From the NCBI RefSeq assembly GCF_026230105.1, contig NC_079475.1, forward strand, positions 28,022,086-28,086,085: DNA of 64,000 nucleotides, read 5' to 3'. The stretch is from Diorhabda sublineata. Taxonomy: Eukaryota; Arthropoda; Insecta; Coleoptera; Chrysomelidae. Shown here one piece after another: positions 55,396 to 64,000 of this stretch. Position numbers and translations under genes: made by a program. The notes under the pieces are model-generated. The model saw only the letters and a list, made by a program, of their open reading frames with translations, had not been told where the DNA came from and searched no databases. Positions within the stretch are counted from its first letter, which is position 1; each line of letters starts with the position of its first letter.

Positions 55396-56033
55396 CACAT
55401 TACAGCCATATATTATTGTAATGGGGAAGTTGAGCTGATTCCAAATATAAAATATAGAGAATATCATTCTGAAGCATCCTACCCCGTAAAACTGTAACTA
55501 ATTCTGGAATGTGAAAACTAGTAATGTAAAATAATCCATCAAATTTACAAATTGATATCTCAAGGGACAAAGGAGGCAATGAACTTTATCACATCCTTTC
55601 CACCAAAAATTTTGTTTAGATTGGTGGCTCTGGGCATTGGCTGTAGCTTTGTGTTGTAACACTTGGTCTCCAATATACTAAAGCGATAATTCTAATTTAG
55701 AGCTTTGGTTAACAATGTTAGTACAGTGAACTTGATTTTAATGGCCTAAGCTTCTACAACAGTAGCCGGGCATTAGTTCAGAGAGAGAGAGAGAAAGAGA
55801 AATGCCTTATTGTCAAATTTGTAGCTTGTAAAAACTAGAAACAAAACATAAAAATAACTAAATAAAGATAAAACAAATAAAATTACAATATACAGAAGAA
55901 AACCACAATGAGTAACACAATTATAGGTAATAGTAATAGTAATAATTAGTAAGTCGTATATAAGTCCATACCACAATTAAACTAGTATGCAGCATACCCG
56001 CACTTAAATGGTGGTTTTATTTAATAAAAAAGG
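55396..56033. other. no gene; short (GA)n at 55777-55801
   Basis: AT-rich flank with one GAGAGAGA microsatellite. Confidence 0.5.
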
Positions 56034-57000
56034 CTACAATGTATTTTTATATGATAAAACTTTAGTTTTAGAAACGTTGAGACAGAAAACATTCGAATCG
56101 CTCCATTTAAGGCTGATTAGGTTACTAGATATGGTCCTATGAAGTGCCGTCAGATCAGGGTTGCTCCAAGAGAAACTAGTGTCCTCTGCACTGATGTCTA
56201 GATAGGCGATATCGTTTATTAACAGAAGAAACAAAATAGGGCCTAGTACTGAGCACTGGGGCACTCGACATTCTAGGCTTGTAAGAAGACATCGTTGTAT
56301 CAACCCTTACAAGCTGACTTCTGTTGGTAAGATATGACTTAAAACATGCGAGAGGTGTTCCGCTGTAATACTGCAATTTTATAGTAAAATATTATGATTA
56401 ACACAATCGAAAGCCTTAGTAAAATCACAAAAAGGTGTTGCAGTGGTGTGATGGCTGTTTAGGCTAGAGTGTAGACATTATTTAGGAGGGAGAGTATAGC
56501 ATAATTTGTTATTTAAAAATCCAAATTGATGGGTAGTGAGTATTTTATATTTAAAAAGAAATGATAAGAGCCTATTTCTCACTCTTCCTATGATCTTAAA
56601 TAACGTGGGAAGGAGTATAAATCGATGCTCGAATTTTATCTGCTCTTTTATGCAGAGGTATAATTATAGCCGTCTTAAGACAATTGGGAATAAGGCTATT
56701 TTGAAATGAAACATTAATTAAAGTGGTAAGGTGATTTAATGTGCAATCGGGCAAACTCGATAACATTTTTAATGTGAGCCCATCAGTTCCAGATGAGTAT
56801 TTATTTTTGATGTCATTAATTGTACTGAATATAATTTTATAAATTTTTTGGCTACATTCACAAAGTAATTATTGATGTTTTCAGATGAAGTAGAGATTAT
56901 GCTCGATGAAGAAGCCTTATTTTTAAAATCATATACAATGGACCATGTTTTTTTAACCAACCTACCTTTAATTTGGATAAGTCACACTATTTTCTACATA
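56034..57000 (-). pseudogene. non-LTR retrotransposon reverse transcriptase (Jockey/CR1-like), 5'-truncated
   Basis: From 56970 down on the minus strand: LVKKTWSIVYDFKNKAS, NNYFVNVAKKF, SFQNSLIPNCLKTAIIIPL (finger region, K-x-x-x-V-x-P-I/L-x-K), FKSYLTNRSQLVRVDTT, then CRVPQCSVLGPILFLLLIND (usually G-V-P-Q-G-S-x-L-G-P-L-L-F), and DISAEDTSFSWSNPDLTALH where the catalytic F-A-D-D-T reads S-A-E-D-T. NVFCLNVSKTKVL is the thumb block L-N-x-x-K-T. The order is correct over about 900 bp, with frameshifts. The endonuclease and C-terminus are missing. Confidence 0.75.
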
Positions 57001-57179
57001 AACTAGCTCCCATATTGTGATTATTGGGTTGAATTACAAGTTTTGTAAGTAAGTAGTAAATCCAATTATATAGATTTTGCTTGAACACCAAAGCTTGTGA
57101 TGCTTGTACACAGACTACTTCAGCTGCTGTGATTTAGCTGACTACTCCAATAATATGGAGTGTATATGCATATAGAAGC
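57001..57179. other. upstream LINE-like remnant or spacer
   Basis: The minus strand shows a weak Lys/Asn/Tyr-rich stretch (FKQNLYNWIYYLLTKL) such as lies before the RT domain in Jockey-like LINEs. Uncertain. Confidence 0.3.
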
Positions 57180-57430
57180 TTATTCCACTGAGCTCACATT
57201 TCTTCTCCCTAATAAACCTCCTATAGTATATAGTAAATGATACGTAATATATTTTCTAGAACTTATTGGTTTCCTATACCAGTCGATGAAAATTTTATGG
57301 TGTTGGTTAAAAATAAATTTAGTGTCAAGAAAAGGTAATGATTGTTCATCATTCTCTCTTTCTAGACAGTCCAGTGAAAAACGGTAAAAATACAATATCA
57401 TCTCAGAATTCCATCATGGCGCATAGAATT
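57180..57430 (-). pseudogene. Penelope-like RT fragment
   Basis: A 73-codon frame: LERENDEQSLPFLDTKFIFN then IDWYRKPISSRKYITYHLLY. L-P-F-L-D-x-x-x-x-x-x followed by x-x-W-Y-R-K-P-x-x-S-x-R-x-x-x-x-x-S is the C-terminal RT block of Penelope-like elements. It directly abuts the LINE remnant in the same orientation, but the families differ, so these are two insertions. Confidence 0.65.
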
Positions 57431-58597
57431 GCGTGAAGTTTTAGAATTGAGTTCTATTTATCCTTCACTTCAAAAAACTACTCTCTGCCGATATGTGCAA
57501 ATTATTTTTAGTCGTAATAAATACCCCTTATAGTCAAAATTCGATAAAATAAAAATAAAAGCTTTTAGAAAGTTAACAGAACTTTTGTAGGATTAAAATA
57601 AAGATTGCATGATGCTTTAGGATACTATTTATGTTTTCAGCCCTTAATCAATGTATTTGAACACTTAAAAACTAAACCCTTCTTATGATAAAATTGAAAA
57701 AGATACAATTATAGTACTTTATCTTACTTACTTCATATTAAAAGTCTTCTTTTTATTGTATTCGACTGAAATGTTTCTTTATCATAAATTTTTCACCCTT
57801 AAAAATCATCCCTTATTGCAAAAAATTTGAAAGAAAAACATTTATGATCTTATTTATAGAATTGGAAATATTACTGATGTTAAATTGATATTGTTTGTAG
57901 TGCTTTATTTGAGCTAGGTACTCGATTATAAAACAATTTTGTATGAAAATTTATAATCTATTTGCTTAAAAAAATTTTGAATACATTGAAGCCTTCATTA
58001 TTAGAAAGTAAACGTTCAAAGGACTCAAAAAAGGTACCAGTCAAATGCCAAAGGACTCAAAAAAGGTACCAGTCAAATGCTGTGGGGGTTATGGTAAATG
58101 CTAAAAAATAAAAAAAATTATTAAAAAAACTTTACTTTTTGTTCTATAGCAGTTTTAACGTATCTTCCATATTTTTCAAGTTATTTTTACTAAAAAACTA
58201 TTTTTTTAAGAAATGAAAAACATCTCCATTGTAACCATATTTTAAAGCTCCGAGAGTGATGACTTAACAATAGATTGTTGCATCCCAACCTCATTACCAA
58301 ATTAAGTATTCAATTAAGTATTCAATTAGTATTTCATTTAGATTTATAACGGATATTTTATGTTATATTAACTAGGCAGAATCTATTAAGTAGCCCGTTA
58401 ACTCCGAAGGCCACTTGCTAATTTGCATTTTAAATAGAGAATAGGCAATTAAAGCGAATAGACGACATTTTTTACAAAATACATTTATTGTAAATTTCTA
58501 AGTGACAAGATCAACAACATCATCAACTACAATGTTTATGTTTTTCCTATTGTAAATATATATGTATAAATGGATCTAAATGTTCTTGATTTTAGGC
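57431..58597. other. no gene; tandem 32-bp duplication inside
   Basis: AT-rich with long A and T runs. The only structure seen is the direct repeat at 58017-58080. Confidence 0.45.
58017..58080. repeat. exact tandem duplication of 32 bp
   Basis: The unit starting CAAAGGACTCAAAAAAGGTA and ending AGTCAAATGC occurs twice back to back (58017-58048, 58049-58080) with no mismatch, so it is recent. Confidence 0.95.
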
Positions 58598-58737
58598 CTC
58601 TTCTGTTTTAAAATTAGTTTTTTTGATAGTTTTTAAAAGAAAGATAAATTTTGATAAAGACTGAAAGAAAAGCTGAAGCGTCAAAATTTATCTTTCTTTT
58701 AAAAACTATCAAAAAAACTAATTTTGAAACAGAAGAG
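58598..58737. repeat. hairpin with 57-bp near-perfect arms
   Basis: 58598-58654 and 58681-58737 are reverse complements over 57 bp with one mismatch, which would be a G-U pair in RNA. The loop is 26 nt. The arms begin CTCTTCTGTTT and run through TTTTTTTGATAGTTTTTAAA. A (TA)n tract follows 12 bp later. Confidence 0.9.
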
Positions 58738-58747
58738 ACAGAGATGC

Positions 58748-58749
<2 letters not shown>

Positions 58750-58805
<56 letters not shown>
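58750..58805. repeat. (TA)n microsatellite
   Basis: Uninterrupted TA dinucleotides, about 56 bp. Confidence 0.95.
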
Positions 58806-58809
<4 letters not shown>

Positions 58810-61800
58810 ATGTAAAATTTGAATTCCTAATTTTTATGCTGCTCGATCTGTTGATGAAAAAAAAAAAAAAATAATTAAAAAGGAATGAGTTATATCTGCA
58901 CGATATTTTATCAAATTCGTTACTGAAAAATATTCATTCATTAGTGACTTTCCGTTGCCATCAACCAATGTAAATTGTACGTGTTTTGTTTGCAATATAA
59001 ACGGAAAATTTGATATCGGAGTAATTCATTCTAATCCATTCTTCGAAAATCTTTGGTTTTTGTATTATATTATGTTTAATATAGTTGGAGTATTTTAGGT
59101 AATAGAATTAATATATAAGAAGAAATAAAAAATTGGTAATGGATCACAAGGTGTTACTAATAGTTTTTCACATATTTATGAACAAGATTATAGGATCTTA
59201 TACGATTAATATGAAAGTATTGAATTAATCAAATAATTCATTATTTGGAAATTCGCGAAATCTCTTTGCTCTAAATTCTGTAATTGTTCAACTTTCTAGT
59301 ACTTTTCAAATATATCTTGAGTACAATTTACAGCTATTTTTATTGAGTTGACTTCTATCGCCTTTTTGTATTACCAATTAGAAAACTGAATGAAATCCAG
59401 TAAAAAATGCTCAATATATTTGAAAATATCTCAACAACCACGATGGATGATGGGCGAATTAGAATCACTTGATGCTTTGCTTTGATATGAGGAAACTGAA
59501 GTAAATGGAAGTGTGAATTTATCTGTATACAGGGTAATGTAAGAAAGGCGACCCCGCTTCTAGAGTACGTCGAAAACTGAAAAATAATTGGAGTTTGCAT
59601 CCGTATTCAAAATAAAGGAATGAAGAAACAAAATTCATACATATTTCTCACAATATTTCCAAAACTACTGACAACATTGTAATGAAATTGAATACGAATT
59701 TTTTTATTCCTAAATCTTATAGAAGACGCTTGTTACACGGATTGTAATTTCAAACGAACTAGCATATTCAATTTCTCACCGTTTTCGAAGTATTTTGATT
59801 TGAAAAGTATGAACTAATAACCAATACAGATATAAGTGTTGAAGTTATCAATGATTAATTAGTATGAATTTAGAATTATTTCTGGTTAAATGGGACTTCA
59901 TCGATAAAAAGGATACATGTTAAATTATGACAGGGGTCGTAATTGAGTAATCATTTTCCGAATCGATAGATTGATAGTGTTCGTCTATACAGGACTGTTT
60001 ATCACTCAATCACGATACCATAATAATATCGTATGATACTGCAAATATCCCTAATGTATCCATCAAATCTTTGTGAATTTACATTAGGTTCAATTTTTTA
60101 AAACACTTTTAAGATGACCCGTTTCCATGCTAAGAAATGATTTTGTCGAGTTCGAACTTTTGCTGTAGGCACCCTTCAACAGGTTGAGATTTCTCAGTTT
60201 CTAGCGTGAGTTTATACATAATAGATTATAATGACACATGAGGATAAATAATTGTATCGATTTATCAATAAATGCATGGGCAGAGCATATGAAGATTAAT
60301 TACAATAATATTCAACATACATTATGAACATAAATAATGAAAAACTACTTTATTATAATTTACTAAATTGATTAGGGGTCGACTTCTACTATTATTCTGG
60401 CAAATTTTTCTGCTTTACTAATAATCATTCATAATTTCAGCAGCAAACAATCTAAATACTTTGACTCTTGGAACAACTTACGTATTTTTAGTCAGGATTC
60501 TGTGTTTGGGACTCTAAGAAGCAGAATTTCGCTATAAAAATGTACTCAGGTGAATTTATGTTTATATTTATCAAGCTCCTTCATAATATTGAGAAATAAC
60601 TTCATAAACTCAATTGTTTTTTCATCATAAATCGTTCTTTAGAATATACTAAGTACCTAAGTACCTTAGGGTGTACAAAAAACATTTTTTTGTTTTGTGG
60701 TATCATCTTCCATGATTGGCATAACGTTTTTCGCACATCTTTCTATTGTTTCAAGAATTAATTCAGCATCTGCGTAACTAGCTAAATTTTCAACATATGG
60801 GGAGGCTACTTCATTTTGAATTAATTGAATTTGATTTATTCAATAATTAAGGAATATGAAGAGGCAATTCCTAGAATTCCTAGAAATTTATTTAAAAAGA
60901 AATGATCAAATTATACATGAAATTTGGAATGAATATATCTTTAGCTTGCAGTGCTAATGTAGCTACTGTTGAAGCAACTGATAAGTTTTCTAAGAAGATG
61001 TTTTGCCACAGTTACTGATCAATTGGTTATAATTTTAGTAACAGTCACTCCTTTTAATTGTTATATAGAATTATATTTTAAATAAATATATATGCAATTT
61101 TTGATATTTCATATGTGATGAATAAACAGATCAAACAAAAAGATTTCAAAATCGTATTGACATTAACAGAATTTTTTAATATGAATAAATTAAATTACAC
61201 TAAAAGTTTAGTGTTTGTATTGTACTGTTTTTCTTATTCATTTATACTATTTCTGTCCTACACTAGACTTAACTAACTTATAGACTTTTCTAATTTATTT
61301 AAATTTACTGATTACTTTTCTATTTCGTTCTGTTCACTATGACTCCGCTTAACATGATCAAATTTATATCAGAAAAGATATTTCTAGAGTTCTGGAAATT
61401 CAATAATAAAACAAATAAATAAAAAGACTTTTCGAGAAATTACTTCCAAGAAAATAACATGAGCAGCTCGCTAAAAAACATACATTAAAGGCAATATCAA
61501 AGGCGCCTACAATTATAATGATTCGGCGTATTCGCCAAATTTTGGAGCTCCATTATATTAGTCTCTTTTGATTATCAAAATCGCATCAGGCATTGAGTAT
61601 TGGTGTAGTGGTAGTGTAAGCAATGCTTTCACTTTGGATCATTTAGAGTGCTAAGCGATTTTATCTGAGTGACAGCAAATGAAAATAAGTTCAATATCCA
61701 AAGAACACAGTCGCTCCTTTTAATAATAAACACTCTATTATTGGCTAGGTAGGATGATGAATTATTCATTTTATTATTAATTTTTATCGTATTCTACATT

Positions 61801-61959
61801 TATAAAAGCAGAGCAGAGAAAAATTAACTGAATCTCTAGACTTGAAATTTGCATGCATAATTACAGGTTATGACGAAGTGAAATGTGAAAGTTTAAAAAA
61901 TTTCGCAATGTTCGAAATAGATAGAAGTTGGGTCTTTTGAAATAAAGAAAAAAAAACAG
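58806..61959. other. no gene recognised
   Basis: AT-rich DNA. One minus-strand segment at 60666-60839 has a coding look. Elsewhere no motif was recognised. Confidence 0.3.
60666..60839 (-). other. short coding-like segment, unidentified
   Basis: A 57-codon open stretch without ATG: QIQLIQNEVASPYVENLASY then ADAELILETIERCAKNVMPI and MEDDTTKQ. Composition (Ala, Glu, Ser, balanced codons) is unlike the surrounding AT-rich frames. About 60 bp upstream another frame reads LSVASTVATLALQAKDIFIP. Both look helical. It could be a degraded element gene or exons of an unknown host gene. I do not recognise it. Confidence 0.25.
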
Positions 61960-62375
61960 TTCAATTATGGAACCTGCGAAGAAGGCATCTTCATGGGAAT
62001 CGAAAAGGCAGTTAATCATGTTGTAAGGAATAAAGTTAATTAATTCCAATTTGATAAGCAAAACTAACAAATGGCAAGATTTTATCAACACTTAATAATG
62101 TCAAACATTTACATTTATTGGAGGCGTAAATATATAAGGGAACTATGTAAATTGAGAATATGTGGCCAACTAATATTCTACTTATATGAAACATGGCTGA
62201 CTGAGCACACTTTTTTAAAAAAGTCAATCGGCTTAAAGTTTTTTAAAATGATCTATTAACGGATTTGGAAGAATTGGGGAAGATCGAACATGTTATTTTT
62301 TTCAATTATCGCAATATTACAGCGAATAGATTCAAGTGAGACAAATGAAGGGCCACTTGGCTTGTTAAAATATAA
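61960..62375 (+). pseudogene. DDE transposase N-terminal/central remnant
   Basis: Reads YWRRKYIRELCKLRICGQLI then FYLYETWLTEHTF. This matches R-R-x-Y-I-R-x-I-R-x-L-R-x-x-G-x-x-I-x-Y-L-D-E-T-W-x-x-x-x-H-T, the first catalytic block, with the Asp of L-D-E-T-W replaced by Tyr. A later frame, LTDLEELGKIEHVIFFNYRN, fits the G-K-G-K-R-L-I-I-L-H block. It belongs to the same transposase type as the C-terminal half at the window start, from an independent copy. Confidence 0.6.
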
Positions 62376-62855
62376 CATTTGACCTTTCTGCAATTATTAA
62401 GAATTATAGAAGACAAATTGGCAAAAAGCTCTAGAACCACCCTATGGTGTCATTAATATTGCTTGCAATCAGGTAGTTTGCTTTGTTCACTAAAAAAACA
62501 AACTGTTGATAATTGGTTATCATCCATTAAATAATAGAGTAGAACTATGGCTTCTTCTACTTAAAAAGTCGTGCACTTCTGAACTTCACTAATTATTGTC
62601 TACTTCTCAGCTCAAATTGAATGAAGGTTTTATCAAACTCATAATTACAAATTTCTATTTCTCGTAAATAAATGACATTATTTTGAGTTGTTTACATGTC
62701 TATTATGGTTTTTATGTAAATAAGTCCACTCATTTATCAGTTTTAATACACCCACGTATTATGTTTTTTTATTTAGATAAGCTAAATGTATAAAGTAAAA
62801 CAAGGATAAGGAAATTTTTCAAGACAGTTTCGATTAAGTAATCTATGGTGAAAGA
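62376..62855. other. possible upstream region of the 62856 exon
   Basis: AT-rich, no feature recognised. Confidence 0.3.
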
Positions 62856-62923
62856 ATGAGTCACGAACGTCTACTTGATAACGCTCATTATTCGAGCTAC
62901 AATGCCGTTTCTCACCAAAATGG
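62856..62923 (+). CDS. candidate first coding exon of an unidentified gene
   Basis: Too short for ordinary ORF calling. ATG at 62856 opens MSHERLLDNAHYSSYNAVSH then QNG, and ends AATGG/GTAAGT, a full consensus donor at 62924 (phase 2). The upstream context AAAGAATGAG is acceptable. Residue composition is unlike the AT-driven background (His, Ser, Asn, Tyr, Ala). No following exon was found before 64000, so the gene would continue to the right. Identity unknown; a short N-terminal cytoplasmic leader is conceivable. Confidence 0.4.
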
Positions 62924-63563
62924 GTAAGTCATATTGAGTATTTATGATTATACACTAAGTTCGAATGAGCAAATTGAAAGACGTTCAATTAGCTTATCAA
63001 ATATTTCATAGTAGTTATCTTTGCAATATTTAATTTTTTATACTTCTCAGGAATTTTTTGTTGAGTGAATTTATGAATTTATTAAAAACACTTACGTTCA
63101 AGTTTACCTTGGGAATAAAACTCAGGCAGCATTACTGATTATTTAATTGACTATTAGTGTATAATATGATGGCAAGTTATTCTGTACAGAACATAATGTT
63201 TCATTTGAGCTGTAGCAGTATTATTTTATGTACTCTCCTCATTTCATAACGATTATTATTATTGGGAACGAGTCTCTGCCCACAAATCTTGTGAATTATC
63301 GTAGTCCATTGTTATGGCTGTTATCTCATTTTTTATGTCTCAAAACTATATTGCATTGATTTTCAGTCGATGAAGACAGAAAAGAAAAGTTGTCAGTTTT
63401 GGAAAATTGCAATAGAATTGGGTTAATACAGACAATATTTTGTATTTTTCTGTCACGACACTAGACTAATAGTTTTCATAAAGCTATCAAATGAGCTGTG
63501 GAATTATATCATTACGGTGTCCTGATGAATTTGTTTAGAAGAGATGTAGGTAAATTGAATAAT

Positions 63564-63923
63564 TTAGTTATTGCTATGTCTCAAAATCTCATACTTACAA
63601 CGAAAATTCAAATAAATTACATTAAATTGCTCGAAAAGTATGCTTTTCTTGTCAACAGCTTCTAAATTAATTGCATACCTAGTGATATGATCTTGCATAA
63701 TAGTGATTTGATTTTGAAGCCCAGGGAGTTTGATTGTTCTCTCCGTGACAAACTCCAGATTTAAATATGAAAAAGTAAGATATACAAATTTCGAGAGAGT
63801 CAAATTCTGCACCGATGTCCAAGCACCTTTTATAATTTTTTGGAAATATTGAAAGATATAGAAAGCTTCAGGAAATTTCGTTATTTCAACATGAACACTC
63901 CAGCATATGATGTTGTGAATCAT
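63564..63923 (-). CDS. open frame ending at a strong splice donor, unidentified
   Basis: A 119-codon minus-strand frame, the longest unexplained one in the last 10 kb. It contains FPEAFYIFQYFQKIIKGAWT, FVYLTFSYLNLEFVTERTIK, then LPGLQNQITIMQDHITRYAI and FEQFNVIYLNF. The coding run meets TTCGTT/GTAAGTATG at about 63597, a consensus donor. If the donor is used the exon covers about 63598-63923. The hydrophobic and aromatic make-up would fit a fragment of an insect chemoreceptor-like membrane protein, but I see no diagnostic motif. It lies downstream of, and antisense to, the 62856 candidate exon. Confidence 0.3.
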   Translation of the reverse strand: MIHNIICWSVHVEITKFPEAFYIFQYFQKIIKGAWTSVQNLTLSKFVYLTFSYLNLEFVTERTIKLPGLQNQITIMQDHITRYAINLEAVDKKSILFEQFNVIYLNFRCKYEILRHSNN

Positions 63924-64000
63924 GATATATTGTAATTTAGTTTATATTCAAGAAATACATTAATCAACAGGTCATACAACTGAAAAAACAAAGGATTCAA

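Noticed and set aside
55773..55976. Hydrophobic minus-strand frame
   Set aside because: Driven by the GA repeat and AT-rich sequence; no signal peptide or domain.
59520..59545. TACAGGGTAATG resembling the end of a DDE transposon
   Set aside because: No partner inverted end or transposase nearby; too short to support.
1..64000. tRNA, rRNA and CRISPR-like arrays
   Set aside because: No cloverleaf with A/B boxes, no rRNA-like sequence and no regularly spaced repeats were seen by eye; a covariance-model scan would settle tRNAs.

Overview
The window is AT-rich animal DNA that I read as an insect nuclear genome, most likely a beetle (the order is an inference). Support comes from GT-AG introns of 69 bp to several kb, remnants of mariner, piggyBac, Penelope, RTE/Jockey-like, Crypton-like and gypsy/Pao-like elements, and two recognisable host genes. 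I see no bacterial operons, CRISPR arrays, rRNA genes or convincing tRNA genes.

Host genes. (1) 21492-22033, minus: the first coding exon of Cbl, the adaptor and E3 ubiquitin ligase. It covers the four-helix part of the phosphotyrosine-binding region and ends at a GTAAGA donor. No later Cbl exon is recognisable to the left, so intron 1 probably runs past the window start and hosts the transposons at 1-21 kb. (2) 30824-51453, plus: a seven-exon acyl-CoA synthetase / luciferase-like (ANL superfamily) gene. I joined the exons by splice signals and codon phase into one 581-codon frame. Its C-terminal lid and adenylation motifs have lost the usual catalytic lysines, so it may be a pseudoenzyme. 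(3) Weaker candidates at the right edge: a short N-terminal exon with a strong donor (62856-62923, plus) and an open frame ending at a strong donor (63564-63923, minus).

Layout. 0-8.5 kb: DDE transposase debris, a 2.5-kb element with about 280-bp terminal inverted repeats (TIRs), a mariner remnant, and a LINE tail split by an 845-bp mariner with intact TA duplications. 8.5-17.8 kb: a TIR-bounded 1.6-kb element, a transposase foldback, an RTE-like LINE 3' end, a Crypton-like recombinase remnant, and a deleted piggyBac with its TTAA end. 18-22 kb: a MITE-like inverted repeat, then Cbl exon 1. 23.8-28.9 kb: Penelope-like and mariner remnants and a broken copy of an uncharacterised invertebrate multicopy gene family. 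30.8-51.5 kb: the ANL gene, with a LINE end, a tandem duplication, a mariner, a 3.6-kb broken copy of a second uncharacterised family with a Cys-rich tail, and an LTR-element gag in its introns. 51.8-64 kb: another foldback, a DDE transposon, LINE and Penelope RT remnants, a near-perfect 57-bp-arm hairpin and further DDE debris.

Nearly all mobile-element reading frames carry stops and frameshifts and are called pseudogenes. Family assignments rest on remembered motif patterns, not on searches.
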